Assembly: GCA_937958075.1 (NCBI GenBank)
Contig: CALFFB010000158.1
Coordinates: 1-25,755 of the forward strand
DNA from: an uncultured Geobacteraceae bacterium
GTDB lineage: Bacteria > Desulfobacterota > Desulfuromonadia > Desulfuromonadales > Geopsychrobacteraceae
Reading direction: 5' to 3'
Length of the DNA stretch: 25,755 nt
In this document: positions 7,024-15,099 of the stretch, in pieces
Layout of the letters: each line of letters opens with the position of its first letter
How positions within the stretch are numbered: the first letter of the stretch is position 1
The notes under the pieces: model-generated
Told to the model about the DNA's origin: nothing
Databases searched by the model: none
Seen by the model: the letters and a program-made list of their open reading frames with translations, nothing else
Position numbers and translations under genes: made by a program

Positions 7024-8979
7024 TTACCGTTCCGTCAGCCAGTAATAGCCAAACGGAGGCACCACCAGGGTGTGATTGACCATGTCGGGCCGGCCGCCGT
7101 GACAGAGATCTTCCAGCCGGTCGTAATCGATGCGTCCCCAGGTTGAAAGGTTCTCCAACTCCAGGGAGTGGGGCTTGCCGTCGAAATTGGCCACCACCAG
7201 CACCGAGTCGCGCCGGCTGATCCAGTTGAAGCGTTCGAAGACAAACAGGTGAGGGTTGCCCGCATCAATTAGTTCCCGGTTGTTGAAATCGGCAAAGACA
7301 CTGATTTCACGGCGCACCGCGATCATCCGTTTGAGGGCGCTGAAGATCCGGTACTCGACGGTTCCGGACTGATGACGGCGGTCGGCCTTGTCCCAGTCGA
7401 TGAGCGGGCGGTGCATCCAGCGGCTGTCTTCCGCCTTGAGGGGGTCGTCACGGTAGGAATGGTCGTTGAGGGTGCCGATCTCGTCACCATAATAGAGCAG
7501 GGGGATGCCGCCGAAGGACATGATCATGGCGTGCAGCAGCAGGATCATGGCAACAGCATCGTCAATCGCCTTCTCGTCGCCCTGCTCCAGGGCGTATTCC
7601 AGGCCGACGAGGGAGGCCAGGGAGCCGGAGATCCGGCTGTCGCCGGTGCGCTGGTTGTGACCGAAGGGCAGCCCCCGGGCGTGGGATCCGGGGTAGCTGC
7701 CGGTAAAGTAATCGACCAGGTAGCGCCGGTGGCTGACGGGTTGGTAACCGGCCAGCTCAATATCACGATCATCAAAACCGAGGCCGATGTCGTCGTGACA
7801 GCGCACATAGTTGAGCCAGGTGGCGCGCTCCAGCTTGACCGGCAGGCTTTTGATCCCCTGATTCAGCAGTTTGGCGTTTTTGGTGGCGACGGAATCCCAC
7901 AACAGGGCCATGAAGGTCGCGTTGTAGGCGATCTCACACTCCTTGGCGATAACCGCGTCCTCGCCGAAATACTTGATCACCTCCACTGGGGCGACGATGG
8001 CCTCGGCGATAAAGAGCACGCCGGGAGCCGTGACCTGGGCACAATCCTTCATCAGCTGCAGGATCAGGTGCGCCTCGCGCTCATTCTGGCTGGTGCCGCC
8101 GATCTTCTTCCATAAAAAGGCCACGGCATCGAGGCGCAGGATGTCGGCCCCCTGATTCGCCCAGTACAGAACGATATCGAGCATCTCAATAAAAACCGAC
8201 GGGTTGCTGTAGTTCAGATCCCATTGATAATCGTTGAAGACGGTCATCACCCAGCGTTCCATGGTGGCATCCCAGGTGAAGTTGCCGGGGGCGGTTTCCG
8301 GGAAGATCTCCGGCATGTTCTGTTCAAACATGTCGGGAACCGTGCGGTTCGGGTAGCTGTAGTAGTAATTCCGGTAACGCTCTTCGCCGGCCCGGGCGCG
8401 GCGGGCCCACTCATGCTCGTCGGAGGTGTGATTGAGGACCACATCGAGGGTAAGAAGAATGCCCCGTTCACGCGCCTTTGCGGCCAGCTGCTGCAGATCC
8501 TGCAGGGTTCCGACCCGCGGATCGACGGCCCGGAAATCGCTCACCGCATAGCCGCCGTCGCTGCGCCCCTCCGGACATTTCATCACCGGCATGATGTGGA
8601 TCAGGTTGACCCCCAGCTCCTGAAAATAGGCCAGATTGTCCGTGACCCCCGGCAGGTTTCCGGCGAACCCTTCGCTGTACAGGGCCATGCCTACCCACTT
8701 CTGATGCAGGAACCAGCTGTAGTCGCGCTCCCGTTCAATATCGACCTGGCGCAGCTGCTGCGGTCGGGCGATATACTGACGGGCCATGGTTTCCACCAGC
8801 TTTTGCGCCTGCTGCTCGAAATCCTGACGTTCACCGTAGAGCCGGTAAAACAGGGAGTGTATGGCATAAAAGTTGGCACCGAGACGGGTGTAGAAGTGGC
8901 GCAGATCCTGCTCGCTGATCTCTTCCTTCAAGCGATTGAGAATATCGTTGAGCAGGGCGTGGGATACCTGTTCGTACAT
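7024..8979 (-). CDS. ams: Amylosucrase (GH13 subfamily 4)
   Basis: Amylosucrase moves glucose from sucrose onto an alpha-1,4-glucan and releases fructose. The 651 residues compare with 636 in the Neisseria polysaccharea enzyme. After a helical N-terminal domain (about 1-90), the (beta/alpha)8 barrel shows the GH13 regions: LDVVLNHTS (about 178-186), LRLDAVAF with nucleophile Asp284, FIAEA with acid/base Glu326, and RCHDDIGL with Asp396. These sit within a few residues of the Neisseria catalytic triad (286, 328, 393). There is no signal peptide, so it acts in the cytoplasm. It starts three bases after the fructokinase stop and is last in the sucrose operon, which favours a role in recycling self-made sucrose. 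A sucrose hydrolase of the same subfamily is the main alternative. Confidence 0.92.
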   Translation of the reverse strand: MYEQVSHALLNDILNRLKEEISEQDLRHFYTRLGANFYAIHSLFYRLYGERQDFEQQAQKLVETMARQYIARPQQLRQVDIERERDYSWFLHQKWVGMALYSEGFAGNLPGVTDNLAYFQELGVNLIHIMPVMKCPEGRSDGGYAVSDFRAVDPRVGTLQDLQQLAAKARERGILLTLDVVLNHTSDEHEWARRARAGEERYRNYYYSYPNRTVPDMFEQNMPEIFPETAPGNFTWDATMERWVMTVFNDYQWDLNYSNPSVFIEMLDIVLYWANQGADILRLDAVAFLWKKIGGTSQNEREAHLILQLMKDCAQVTAPGVLFIAEAIVAPVEVIKYFGEDAVIAKECEIAYNATFMALLWDSVATKNAKLLNQGIKSLPVKLERATWLNYVRCHDDIGLGFDDRDIELAGYQPVSHRRYLVDYFTGSYPGSHARGLPFGHNQRTGDSRISGSLASLVGLEYALEQGDEKAIDDAVAMILLLHAMIMSFGGIPLLYYGDEIGTLNDHSYRDDPLKAEDSRWMHRPLIDWDKADRRHQSGTVEYRIFSALKRMIAVRREISVFADFNNRELIDAGNPHLFVFERFNWISRRDSVLVVANFDGKPHSLELENLSTWGRIDYDRLEDLCHGGRPDMVNHTLVVPPFGYYWLTER

Positions 8980-8982
8980 AAG

Positions 8983-9864
8983 TCAACCTGTCGTGGAAAA
9001 ACCCTGGTAAAGCTGCAGATCGTCCGTTATGCCTCCGCGCCGGCCGATGACCCTGGCGGCCAGCTGTTGCGCCAGGCTGACGTTGTCGGCGATGGAGCGG
9101 CCCTTCAGCAGCCCCTGCAGATAGACGGCGGAAAAAGCGTCACCGGCGCCGACGCTATCAACAAAAGATTGGGGAACACGGGCCGCGGCCCGGAGGAGTT
9201 CGCCGGAAGAGGAGGCCACCAGGGCACCGTCGCTGCCGCAGGTTACGATCAGCTGTTCCAGATGGCAGCGCTGCAGCAGTTCCATCATGGCGGCCTCGAT
9301 AGACGATCCGATGGCCCCCAGGGCCAGCAGCTCAGCGCTGTTCATTTTGGCCCAGCGCGCTTGCCTGAGCCAGCCCAGAACCTGTTGTTGCTGCCACCAG
9401 GGCGGGCGCAGATTGACATCGACAAACAGATCACAGTCGCTCTGCCGCATCAGCCGTTCCAGGGCCTGACGGGAGGTTTCATGGCGCAACGCCAGGGTGC
9501 CGTGATAGAGAAGCTGCCGCCCGGTCGTCACGGGCGGGGGGTCGCAGCTGATGTAGTCGTAGGCAACCCCTTCCCTGATCTCATAGGACGGCTGCCCGTC
9601 ACTGAGGGTGACTTCGACGGTTCCTGTCGGATGGTCCCGGTCCTGCTCAACGCCGTCGGTGCCCAGGCCCCAGCGATTCATGGCGGCAAGAATGCGCTGC
9701 CCCCGGTCGTCGTCGCCGATCCGGGAGATCAGCAGGGGCGCGGCCCCAAGGGCCTGCAGGTGCCAGGCGACATTGAAGGGCGCGCCGCCGAGAATCTCCT
9801 CGCCCTCGGGAAAACAGTCGAAGAGGACTTCGCCGAAGATAAGGATCTGATGGTATAAGTTCAT
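8983..9864 (-). CDS. Fructokinase, PfkB/ribokinase family
   Basis: This kinase would phosphorylate fructose to fructose-6-phosphate with ATP. The 293-residue protein has the PfkB signatures: a substrate-side GGAPFNVAWHL near residues 26-36, and the C-terminal DSVGAGDAFSA with catalytic Asp242. The sugar is inferred from context: the gene sits between sucrose-phosphate phosphatase and amylosucrase, which releases fructose, and the product is a substrate of the synthase encoded at the operon start. The ATG overlaps the phosphatase stop by four bases (ATGA), implying translational coupling. It corresponds to fruK in the methanotroph sucrose clusters. Another hexokinase activity cannot be excluded from sequence alone. 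Confidence 0.9.
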   Translation of the reverse strand: MNLYHQILIFGEVLFDCFPEGEEILGGAPFNVAWHLQALGAAPLLISRIGDDDRGQRILAAMNRWGLGTDGVEQDRDHPTGTVEVTLSDGQPSYEIREGVAYDYISCDPPPVTTGRQLLYHGTLALRHETSRQALERLMRQSDCDLFVDVNLRPPWWQQQQVLGWLRQARWAKMNSAELLALGAIGSSIEAAMMELLQRCHLEQLIVTCGSDGALVASSSGELLRAAARVPQSFVDSVGAGDAFSAVYLQGLLKGRSIADNVSLAQQLAARVIGRRGGITDDLQLYQGFSTTG

Positions 9865-10718
9865 AGGGACCTACCCTTTAACCAGGCCTGCAGGGCCGGC
9901 TGAAAATGACAGACGCCTTCGATGACCCCGGCACTGTAGTTGCCGCTGGCCAGCGGGCCCGCTCCCCTGGCGATATACAGGGCCCCCAGGCGCTGCCGGC
10001 GACGGGCCCAGTCAAGGGCGGCCTGCTTGATGTCCGGCGCGGTGTTGGCCACCAGAATCGAGGGGATATCGCTGTTGATGACCTGCAGGTCATTGCCGCT
10101 GTCGCCGGCAAACACCAGTTCCGTATCGGCAAAGTCCAGGAGCTTCTGCAAAAAGCGGATGGCGCGATACTTGTCGGCGGCGGTGGGCAGGATATCAAGG
10201 AGGCCGACCCGGGTCACCTCATCATGACTCCAGATCTGGTTTGCCCCTATGCCCGCGGCCGAGAGCGTCTGGGCGATTTTTTGCCGCAGGTCATCTGTCG
10301 GCTGCTGCAGGGACACATAATAACTGACCTTGAAGAGGTTCTGCTTGTGCGGCTCCTGGAGAACCACCCCGGCCACCCCGTCGACGACCGTTTTGATCTG
10401 CTCTACCGTTCCCTCCGGCCATTCTCTGCGCAGCAGCTCCAGCCAGGGCTCCAGCCGCTGCCAGGTGTCACCATGGAGGCGATAGATGGTCGAGCCGACA
10501 TCGGTGATGGCGTAGGCGGGTCGGGGCAGGGCATACGCCTCCAGGGCGTCAGCCACCAGCTGCCGGTCGCGGCCACTGACGTAAACCAGGGTCACCCCCG
10601 GATGGGCGCAGAGGGTGTGCAGCAGCCCGCGCGCCGCCGGATCTTCTGGGGCCGCGCCGTTGGGAATCAGGGTCCGGTCAAGGTCAGTACACAGCAGCAG
10701 CTTCATCCCGGCACTCAC
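9861..10718 (-). CDS. spp: Sucrose-6-phosphate phosphatase (HAD-IIB family)
   Basis: This enzyme removes phosphate from sucrose-6-phosphate, the last step of sucrose synthesis. In its 285 residues all four HAD motifs are intact: DLDRTL with nucleophile Asp12 and Asp14, VSGRD with Ser48, Lys183, and GDSGND with Asp206 and Asp210. This contrasts with the degenerate copy fused to the upstream synthase. The start is a GTG whose last bases overlap the synthase stop (GTGA); an ATG four codons later (10704-10706) is possible but has no better ribosome site. It overlaps fructokinase by four bases downstream. A glucosylglycerol- or mannosylglycerate-phosphate phosphatase is a conceivable alternative within the same HAD branch, but the neighbours favour sucrose. 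Confidence 0.88.
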   Translation of the reverse strand: MSAGMKLLLCTDLDRTLIPNGAAPEDPAARGLLHTLCAHPGVTLVYVSGRDRQLVADALEAYALPRPAYAITDVGSTIYRLHGDTWQRLEPWLELLRREWPEGTVEQIKTVVDGVAGVVLQEPHKQNLFKVSYYVSLQQPTDDLRQKIAQTLSAAGIGANQIWSHDEVTRVGLLDILPTAADKYRAIRFLQKLLDFADTELVFAGDSGNDLQVINSDIPSILVANTAPDIKQAALDWARRRQRLGALYIARGAGPLASGNYSAGVIEGVCHFQPALQAWLKGRSL

Positions 10719-12865
10719 GGGGCTTCTCGTGGATCGCGGCAGGCGCCGAAGAAATCATAATAGTCAATCGCCTCGATGATGCCCGCCGCCAGGGGATTCT
10801 GCGCGAAATAGATCCGCTCGACATCGACCAGTCCGGAGAGCTCCTCGTGATGACGGTTGGCGACAACCACCGCCAGGGGGTTGCCGGAGAGCATGTCTTC
10901 ATCGGCACCGGAGCCACCGGCCACCAGAATCCGCTCCAGGGGGATATCGCGCCGCTCCGCCACGTAACGCAGGGCCAGCCCCTTGGACGCCCGCGCCGGC
11001 AGAATATCCAGATACTGGCCGAAACTCATGAGCACATGCGCCGCCAGACCCTCCTGATGCAACAGGCGCCGGATCGCCTCGACATCGGCCTTGGCCGGAT
11101 CGATGTAATAACTGACCTTGAAGTGGCTTTGCTCACTCTTCGGCTGGCGTTTCAGTCCCGGATAATCGGTCAGCAGCTCCCGCACCTTGTGCGGTGCCCA
11201 CTGAAAATCGATGTACCTGGCCCAGACCGGATCTTCTTCGAGTTCCGGAGCATAGTAGATCTCGCTGCCGCCACTGGTGATCAGAACATCCGGCTCCGGG
11301 ATCCCATGCTTTTTCATCAGGGCCAGAGCCGAATCCAGTCGCCGTCCGGTGGCGATAATAAAGGCCGTACTTTTACGCTCCCGCCGGATCAGGGCCATCA
11401 GTGTCTTGAGGGCAGCGGCGTCGCCGATAAGATTCTGGTCCAGGCCACTGACCAGAGCGCGGTCACTGTAGAGGGCATCCCTGCGGGCAACAGGCTCACG
11501 AACGAGGGGTTCGTAGCGTCCGGCGACCGCGGTTATCAGCCGCATGTAGCGGCTGGCGTGGGCCTCCCAGGAGTAGTGTTCCCGGACTCCCCGCAGCCCC
11601 TTTTCCGAACATGTCCGCCAGAGGTCGGCATCGTCCAGCAACTGCAGCAGGCGTTCGGCAATCTGTTCCGGATTCAGGGGATCGACCAGAAAGCCGTTGG
11701 CGCAATTGCCGATAATGTCACGCGGACCGCCGTCCCGGGTGGCGACAATGGGCAGTCCCGAGGCGGCCGCCTCAATGAGGGTCAGGCCGAAGGGCTCCGT
11801 CAGGGCGGGATTGACAAAGACGCCCCTGGTGGCGGCGACAATGCGGTAAAACAGTGGAACGTCGTCCCGCTGGTGATGCTTGGGCAGGGCCACCTTGCCG
11901 TACAGGTCGTAACGGTCGATGGCGAGGAGCAGCTCCTGAAAAACATCACGCGCGCCCCTGTCCAGATCATCGATATCATCACGATTGCCGGCGATAATCA
12001 CCAGATTGGCCCGCTCCTGCAGGGGCCGGCTTGCGCCGTAGGCCTCCACCAGGCGGGTGATGTTCTTGCGTTTGTCCGGCCGTGACAGGGCAAAGATGAT
12101 GGGCCGGTGGGGATCTGTCAAAGGACGGGTCAGGGTGGCGAATTGCGGCAGTTCCTGCTCGTTGCCTTCGGGCACGGTGAACAGATCGAGATTGGTGCCC
12201 GGCGGCACCACCCGCATCTGCTTCGGCTGATAATAATCGTAGAGCTCATACTGCTCTTCGATCTCCTGCCGGGTGCTGGTGATCACCCGCTCCGCTGTGG
12301 CCAGGGTCAATTCTTCCGCTTCGATCCGCCGGGCCATGTTGTAGCGCTGTTCGATATCTTCCCGGGAAAGGCCGGCGGCCAGCAGGCGCCGGCGCTTGAC
12401 CCGCCCGAGGGAGTGCCCGGTATGAATCAGGGGGATGCCGGTCAGCTGGGCCAGGCGACTGCCGACCCACCCGGCGTCGGCGTAGTGACTGTGAAGGATA
12501 TCAGGCCAGCGTTCCTGTTCACGAAAATAGGTGTAGAGTTCATCGACAAAGGTCGGCAGATGATCCCAGAGCTGTTCTTTCGGCAGATAGGCTTCCGGCC
12601 CGGCGGCAATCCGGACGATGCGTAACTTGTCGGACAGGGGTTCCACCGGTACGGCGTAATCGGCGGCGACCCCCTCATCCACCACCAAACGGGTGACCAG
12701 GTCAACCCGGGCGATATCGTCCCGTCGCGCCAGCGCCTGGGCCAGCTCCAGCACGTAGAGGGTCTGGCCACCGGTGTCGGCGTCGCGACCCAGTTCCAGG
12801 TTGCTGCCACGGATCAGTCCGTGAATACTGATAAGTGCCGGGTAGAGGAGCGGGGCAGGGGGCAT
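10715..12865 (-). CDS. sps: Sucrose-phosphate synthase with C-terminal inactive phosphatase-like domain
   Basis: It makes sucrose-6-phosphate from UDP-glucose (or another NDP-glucose) and fructose-6-phosphate. The 716 residues contain a GT-B glycosyltransferase family 4 domain (about 8-450), with the N-terminal SNLELGRDADTGGQ loop, LSRPDKRKN near 260-268, and the E-x7-E motif with Glu357 and Glu365. A HAD/SPP-like domain fills about 468-705. Its first motif reads SGLDQNL, with Gly474 where the phosphatase nucleophile Asp should be, and its last reads GGSGAD instead of GDSGND, so it should not be catalytic. The ATG has GGAAGG nine bases upstream. It is first in the sucrose operon and divergent from the dehydrogenase gene at 13117. 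Confidence 0.93.
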   Translation of the reverse strand: MPPAPLLYPALISIHGLIRGSNLELGRDADTGGQTLYVLELAQALARRDDIARVDLVTRLVVDEGVAADYAVPVEPLSDKLRIVRIAAGPEAYLPKEQLWDHLPTFVDELYTYFREQERWPDILHSHYADAGWVGSRLAQLTGIPLIHTGHSLGRVKRRRLLAAGLSREDIEQRYNMARRIEAEELTLATAERVITSTRQEIEEQYELYDYYQPKQMRVVPPGTNLDLFTVPEGNEQELPQFATLTRPLTDPHRPIIFALSRPDKRKNITRLVEAYGASRPLQERANLVIIAGNRDDIDDLDRGARDVFQELLLAIDRYDLYGKVALPKHHQRDDVPLFYRIVAATRGVFVNPALTEPFGLTLIEAAASGLPIVATRDGGPRDIIGNCANGFLVDPLNPEQIAERLLQLLDDADLWRTCSEKGLRGVREHYSWEAHASRYMRLITAVAGRYEPLVREPVARRDALYSDRALVSGLDQNLIGDAAALKTLMALIRRERKSTAFIIATGRRLDSALALMKKHGIPEPDVLITSGGSEIYYAPELEEDPVWARYIDFQWAPHKVRELLTDYPGLKRQPKSEQSHFKVSYYIDPAKADVEAIRRLLHQEGLAAHVLMSFGQYLDILPARASKGLALRYVAERRDIPLERILVAGGSGADEDMLSGNPLAVVVANRHHEELSGLVDVERIYFAQNPLAAGIIEAIDYYDFFGACRDPREAP

Positions 12866-13116
12866 GAGGGATGTCCTTCCCGATCAGGGGTTGTCCGCAT
12901 GGGTCATGAACGAGGCAACAACGTATACTGCCGGATGCGGAACGTTACCCTTTACAGACTGCCAAACCCCGGCCAAAGCGTCAAGTCGGAGGGGGACACA
13001 AAGGACGCCACTGGATCGCGGCGCCGACATCGCGTACTATCAACCAGGAACCCGGTCCTGTGCCCGAATCCGGACTGAACAGTTACCCTGTCCCTTAACC
13101 CGTCCCGGAGTCCACC
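12866..13116. other. Divergent intergenic region between sps and the lone acyl-CoA dehydrogenase
   Basis: This 251-base gap should hold both divergent promoters. The best single box is TATACT at 12924-12929 (plus strand), but no good -35 box is at the right distance. On the minus strand a TTGACG occurs near 12976-12981 without a convincing -10. No terminator, repeat or RNA structure was recognised. Confidence 0.4.
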
Positions 13117-14670
13117 ATGAAGATCCCGCCCGTTTCCCGCCCAGAGCCCGATTTCAACGATTTTCTGACAACCTTCAAAAGCCGGCTGCAGCACCTGTTG
13201 CATGTGCGCAGCGATATCGACAAGCTCAGCATCAAACGCGGGATTCCCCCCTTTATCCTGCGCGATATTCTGGCAGCACAGCCCATGGCGTGTTTTATTC
13301 CCCGAACCTATGGCGGGCGCGGTGGCCATATCCACGAAGGCCTGGCGTTGCTGGCGGCGGCCAGTTACGAATCGCTGCCTTTGTCCCTTGGTTTCGGCAT
13401 CAACTGGGCCCTGTTTCTTCAGCCCGTTGCCAAATATGCCATGGAACCGGTCAAACAGCCTGTTTTTGACGGTTTTCTCAGCGGCCAGAAGATGGGCGGA
13501 CTGATGATCACCGAGCCCGATTTCGGCAGTGACGCCCTGCACATGCAGAGCCACTATCGGCAGGAGGGTGATCATTTTCATATCCAGGGGGTCAAGCACT
13601 GGGCGGGGTTGACGGGCTGGGCGGATTACTGGTTGCTGACCGCCCGGAGGCAGCATGACTCCGGTCAGCTCGGACGGGATGTGGACTTTTTTATCTGTGA
13701 CACCTCGGCCGCCGGACAGACGGTAGTCGTTGAGGAACTGTTTGAGAATCTGGGAATTTACATGCTGCCATACGGACGCAACCGAATCGACGTCAGGGTG
13801 CCGACAGTGCAGAAGCTTCAGCCCGAAAGTACCGGCATCAAAATGATGCTGGACCTGCTGCACCGCAGCCGCATGCAGTTTCCCGGCATGGCCCTCGGTT
13901 TTCTGCAACGGTTGGAGGATGAAGCCGTTGCCCACTGTCGCCGGCGTCAGGTGGGGGGCAAGAGCCTGTTTCAGTACGACCAGGTGCAGCAACGACTGTC
14001 CGGTCTGCAGGCCAATGTCACGGTGGCGGCGGCCCTGTGTCTCAACAGCAGCAGCAAGGCCGGGGTGGAAAGGGATCTGTCGGGCGCAGGACTCGAAGCC
14101 AACGCCGTCAAAACCTGTGTTACCGATCTGATGCAGGAATCCGCCCAGTCATTGTTGCAACTGGTCGGCGCCAAAGGCTATCGCCTCGATCATATCGCCG
14201 GACGGGCCCTGGTCGACAGCCGCCCCTTTCAGATCTTCGAAGGCTCCAACGATATCCTTTATATCCAGATTGCGGAATCGGTGCAGAAACTGATGCAGCG
14301 GCGAAAGGAACGGAACCTGCTGGCCTTCAGCCGCCAGTTTGAGCTGACCCGGCGCGCCGTCGACAGCGTCCACCGGCAGATCAATGTCGATCTGGTCCTG
14401 CCCCTGGCGCAGCGGCAGCTCAATGCTTTTGGTCAGCTCATCAGCCGTATGATCGCCCTGCATCTGGTGGAAGAACTGGGAGATTCCGGTTACAGCCCGG
14501 TTCACATCGACATCTGCCGCACGCACCTGCGACAGCGCATTGCGGCAGAGGTGGGCGGTTTCCTGGCGCTGTCCACCAGCACCTACCAGGACATCGAGGC
14601 CGCCGATCGCGACTGGCTTGACTGTTTTTACCGGCAACGGCAGCGGGATGGCTTTTCACCGTCGGCCTAA
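13117..14670 (+). CDS. Acyl-CoA dehydrogenase family protein (stand-alone, 517 residues)
   Basis: A flavoprotein of the acyl-CoA dehydrogenase fold. The middle domain has ITEPDFGSDA (131-140), the family's FAD and substrate loop, and the C-terminal domain has FEGSND with Glu375 at the catalytic base position. It is about 130 residues longer than a simple short-chain enzyme, with a helical C-terminal extension (about 390-517). It is less typical than the two enzymes at the right end: the usual QFG-type stretch is replaced by SLFQYDQVQQ and parts are divergent. It is transcribed alone, away from the sucrose operon, and its end overlaps the convergent YaiI-family gene by 15 bases. CGGAG lies six bases before the ATG. 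Substrate unknown; it may not act on a classical fatty acyl-CoA. Confidence 0.88.
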   Translation: MKIPPVSRPEPDFNDFLTTFKSRLQHLLHVRSDIDKLSIKRGIPPFILRDILAAQPMACFIPRTYGGRGGHIHEGLALLAAASYESLPLSLGFGINWALFLQPVAKYAMEPVKQPVFDGFLSGQKMGGLMITEPDFGSDALHMQSHYRQEGDHFHIQGVKHWAGLTGWADYWLLTARRQHDSGQLGRDVDFFICDTSAAGQTVVVEELFENLGIYMLPYGRNRIDVRVPTVQKLQPESTGIKMMLDLLHRSRMQFPGMALGFLQRLEDEAVAHCRRRQVGGKSLFQYDQVQQRLSGLQANVTVAAALCLNSSSKAGVERDLSGAGLEANAVKTCVTDLMQESAQSLLQLVGAKGYRLDHIAGRALVDSRPFQIFEGSNDILYIQIAESVQKLMQRRKERNLLAFSRQFELTRRAVDSVHRQINVDLVLPLAQRQLNAFGQLISRMIALHLVEELGDSGYSPVHIDICRTHLRQRIAAEVGGFLALSTSTYQDIEAADRDWLDCFYRQRQRDGFSPSA

Positions 14671-15099
14671 AATCGTGTCGAGGCGGTTGGCGAAGAGCTG
14701 ACGGTCCCTGGCGGACAAGGTGGCCGGACCGCCGGTTTCAACACCATTGCTGCGTAACGTCTCCATGAAATCCCGGACACTCAGCCGTGCTCTGACGTTG
14801 TCTTCGGTATACAGCTCCCCGCGCGGATCCAGGGCGACTGCGCCCTTGGCGACAACCTCGGCGGCCAGGGGGATGTCGGCGGTAACGACCAGATCGCCGG
14901 CATGCAAACGCTTGACGATTTCATTGTCGGCGACATCGCTGCCGGCGGCGACCAGGACAAATGAGATGCGTGGCGATGACGGGATGCGCATGCCATGGTT
15001 GGCCACCAGGGTCAAGGGCAGTCCGGTACGCTGCGCGGCACGGAAGAGGATGTCTTTGATGGCCGCTGGACAGGCATCGGCATCAACCCAGATGTGCAT
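14656..15099 (-). CDS. YaiI/YqxD family protein (DUF188, UPF0178), PIN-like fold
   Basis: The 147-residue protein begins MHIWVDADACPAAIKD, the hallmark of this family, and keeps VVTADIPLA (about 71-79), the ALDPRGELYTEDNV stretch and a C-terminal FANRLDTIL. The family is related to PIN-domain nucleases, with conserved Asp residues, but its cellular role is not established. Its start overlaps the end of the molybdoenzyme gene by 17 bases and has no strong ribosome site, so it is probably translated by coupling. Its end overlaps the convergent dehydrogenase gene. Confidence 0.9.
   Translation of the reverse strand: MHIWVDADACPAAIKDILFRAAQRTGLPLTLVANHGMRIPSSPRISFVLVAAGSDVADNEIVKRLHAGDLVVTADIPLAAEVVAKGAVALDPRGELYTEDNVRARLSVRDFMETLRSNGVETGGPATLSARDRQLFANRLDTILGRR

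Noticed and set aside
8224..9858. A 544-codon open frame on the plus strand opposite amylosucrase and fructokinase
   Set aside because: Antisense shadow across two real genes; no domain, and it crosses their junction.
12952..13992. A 346-codon open frame on the minus strand opposite the lone acyl-CoA dehydrogenase
   Set aside because: The plus-strand frame has clear dehydrogenase motifs and a ribosome site; the antisense frame has neither.
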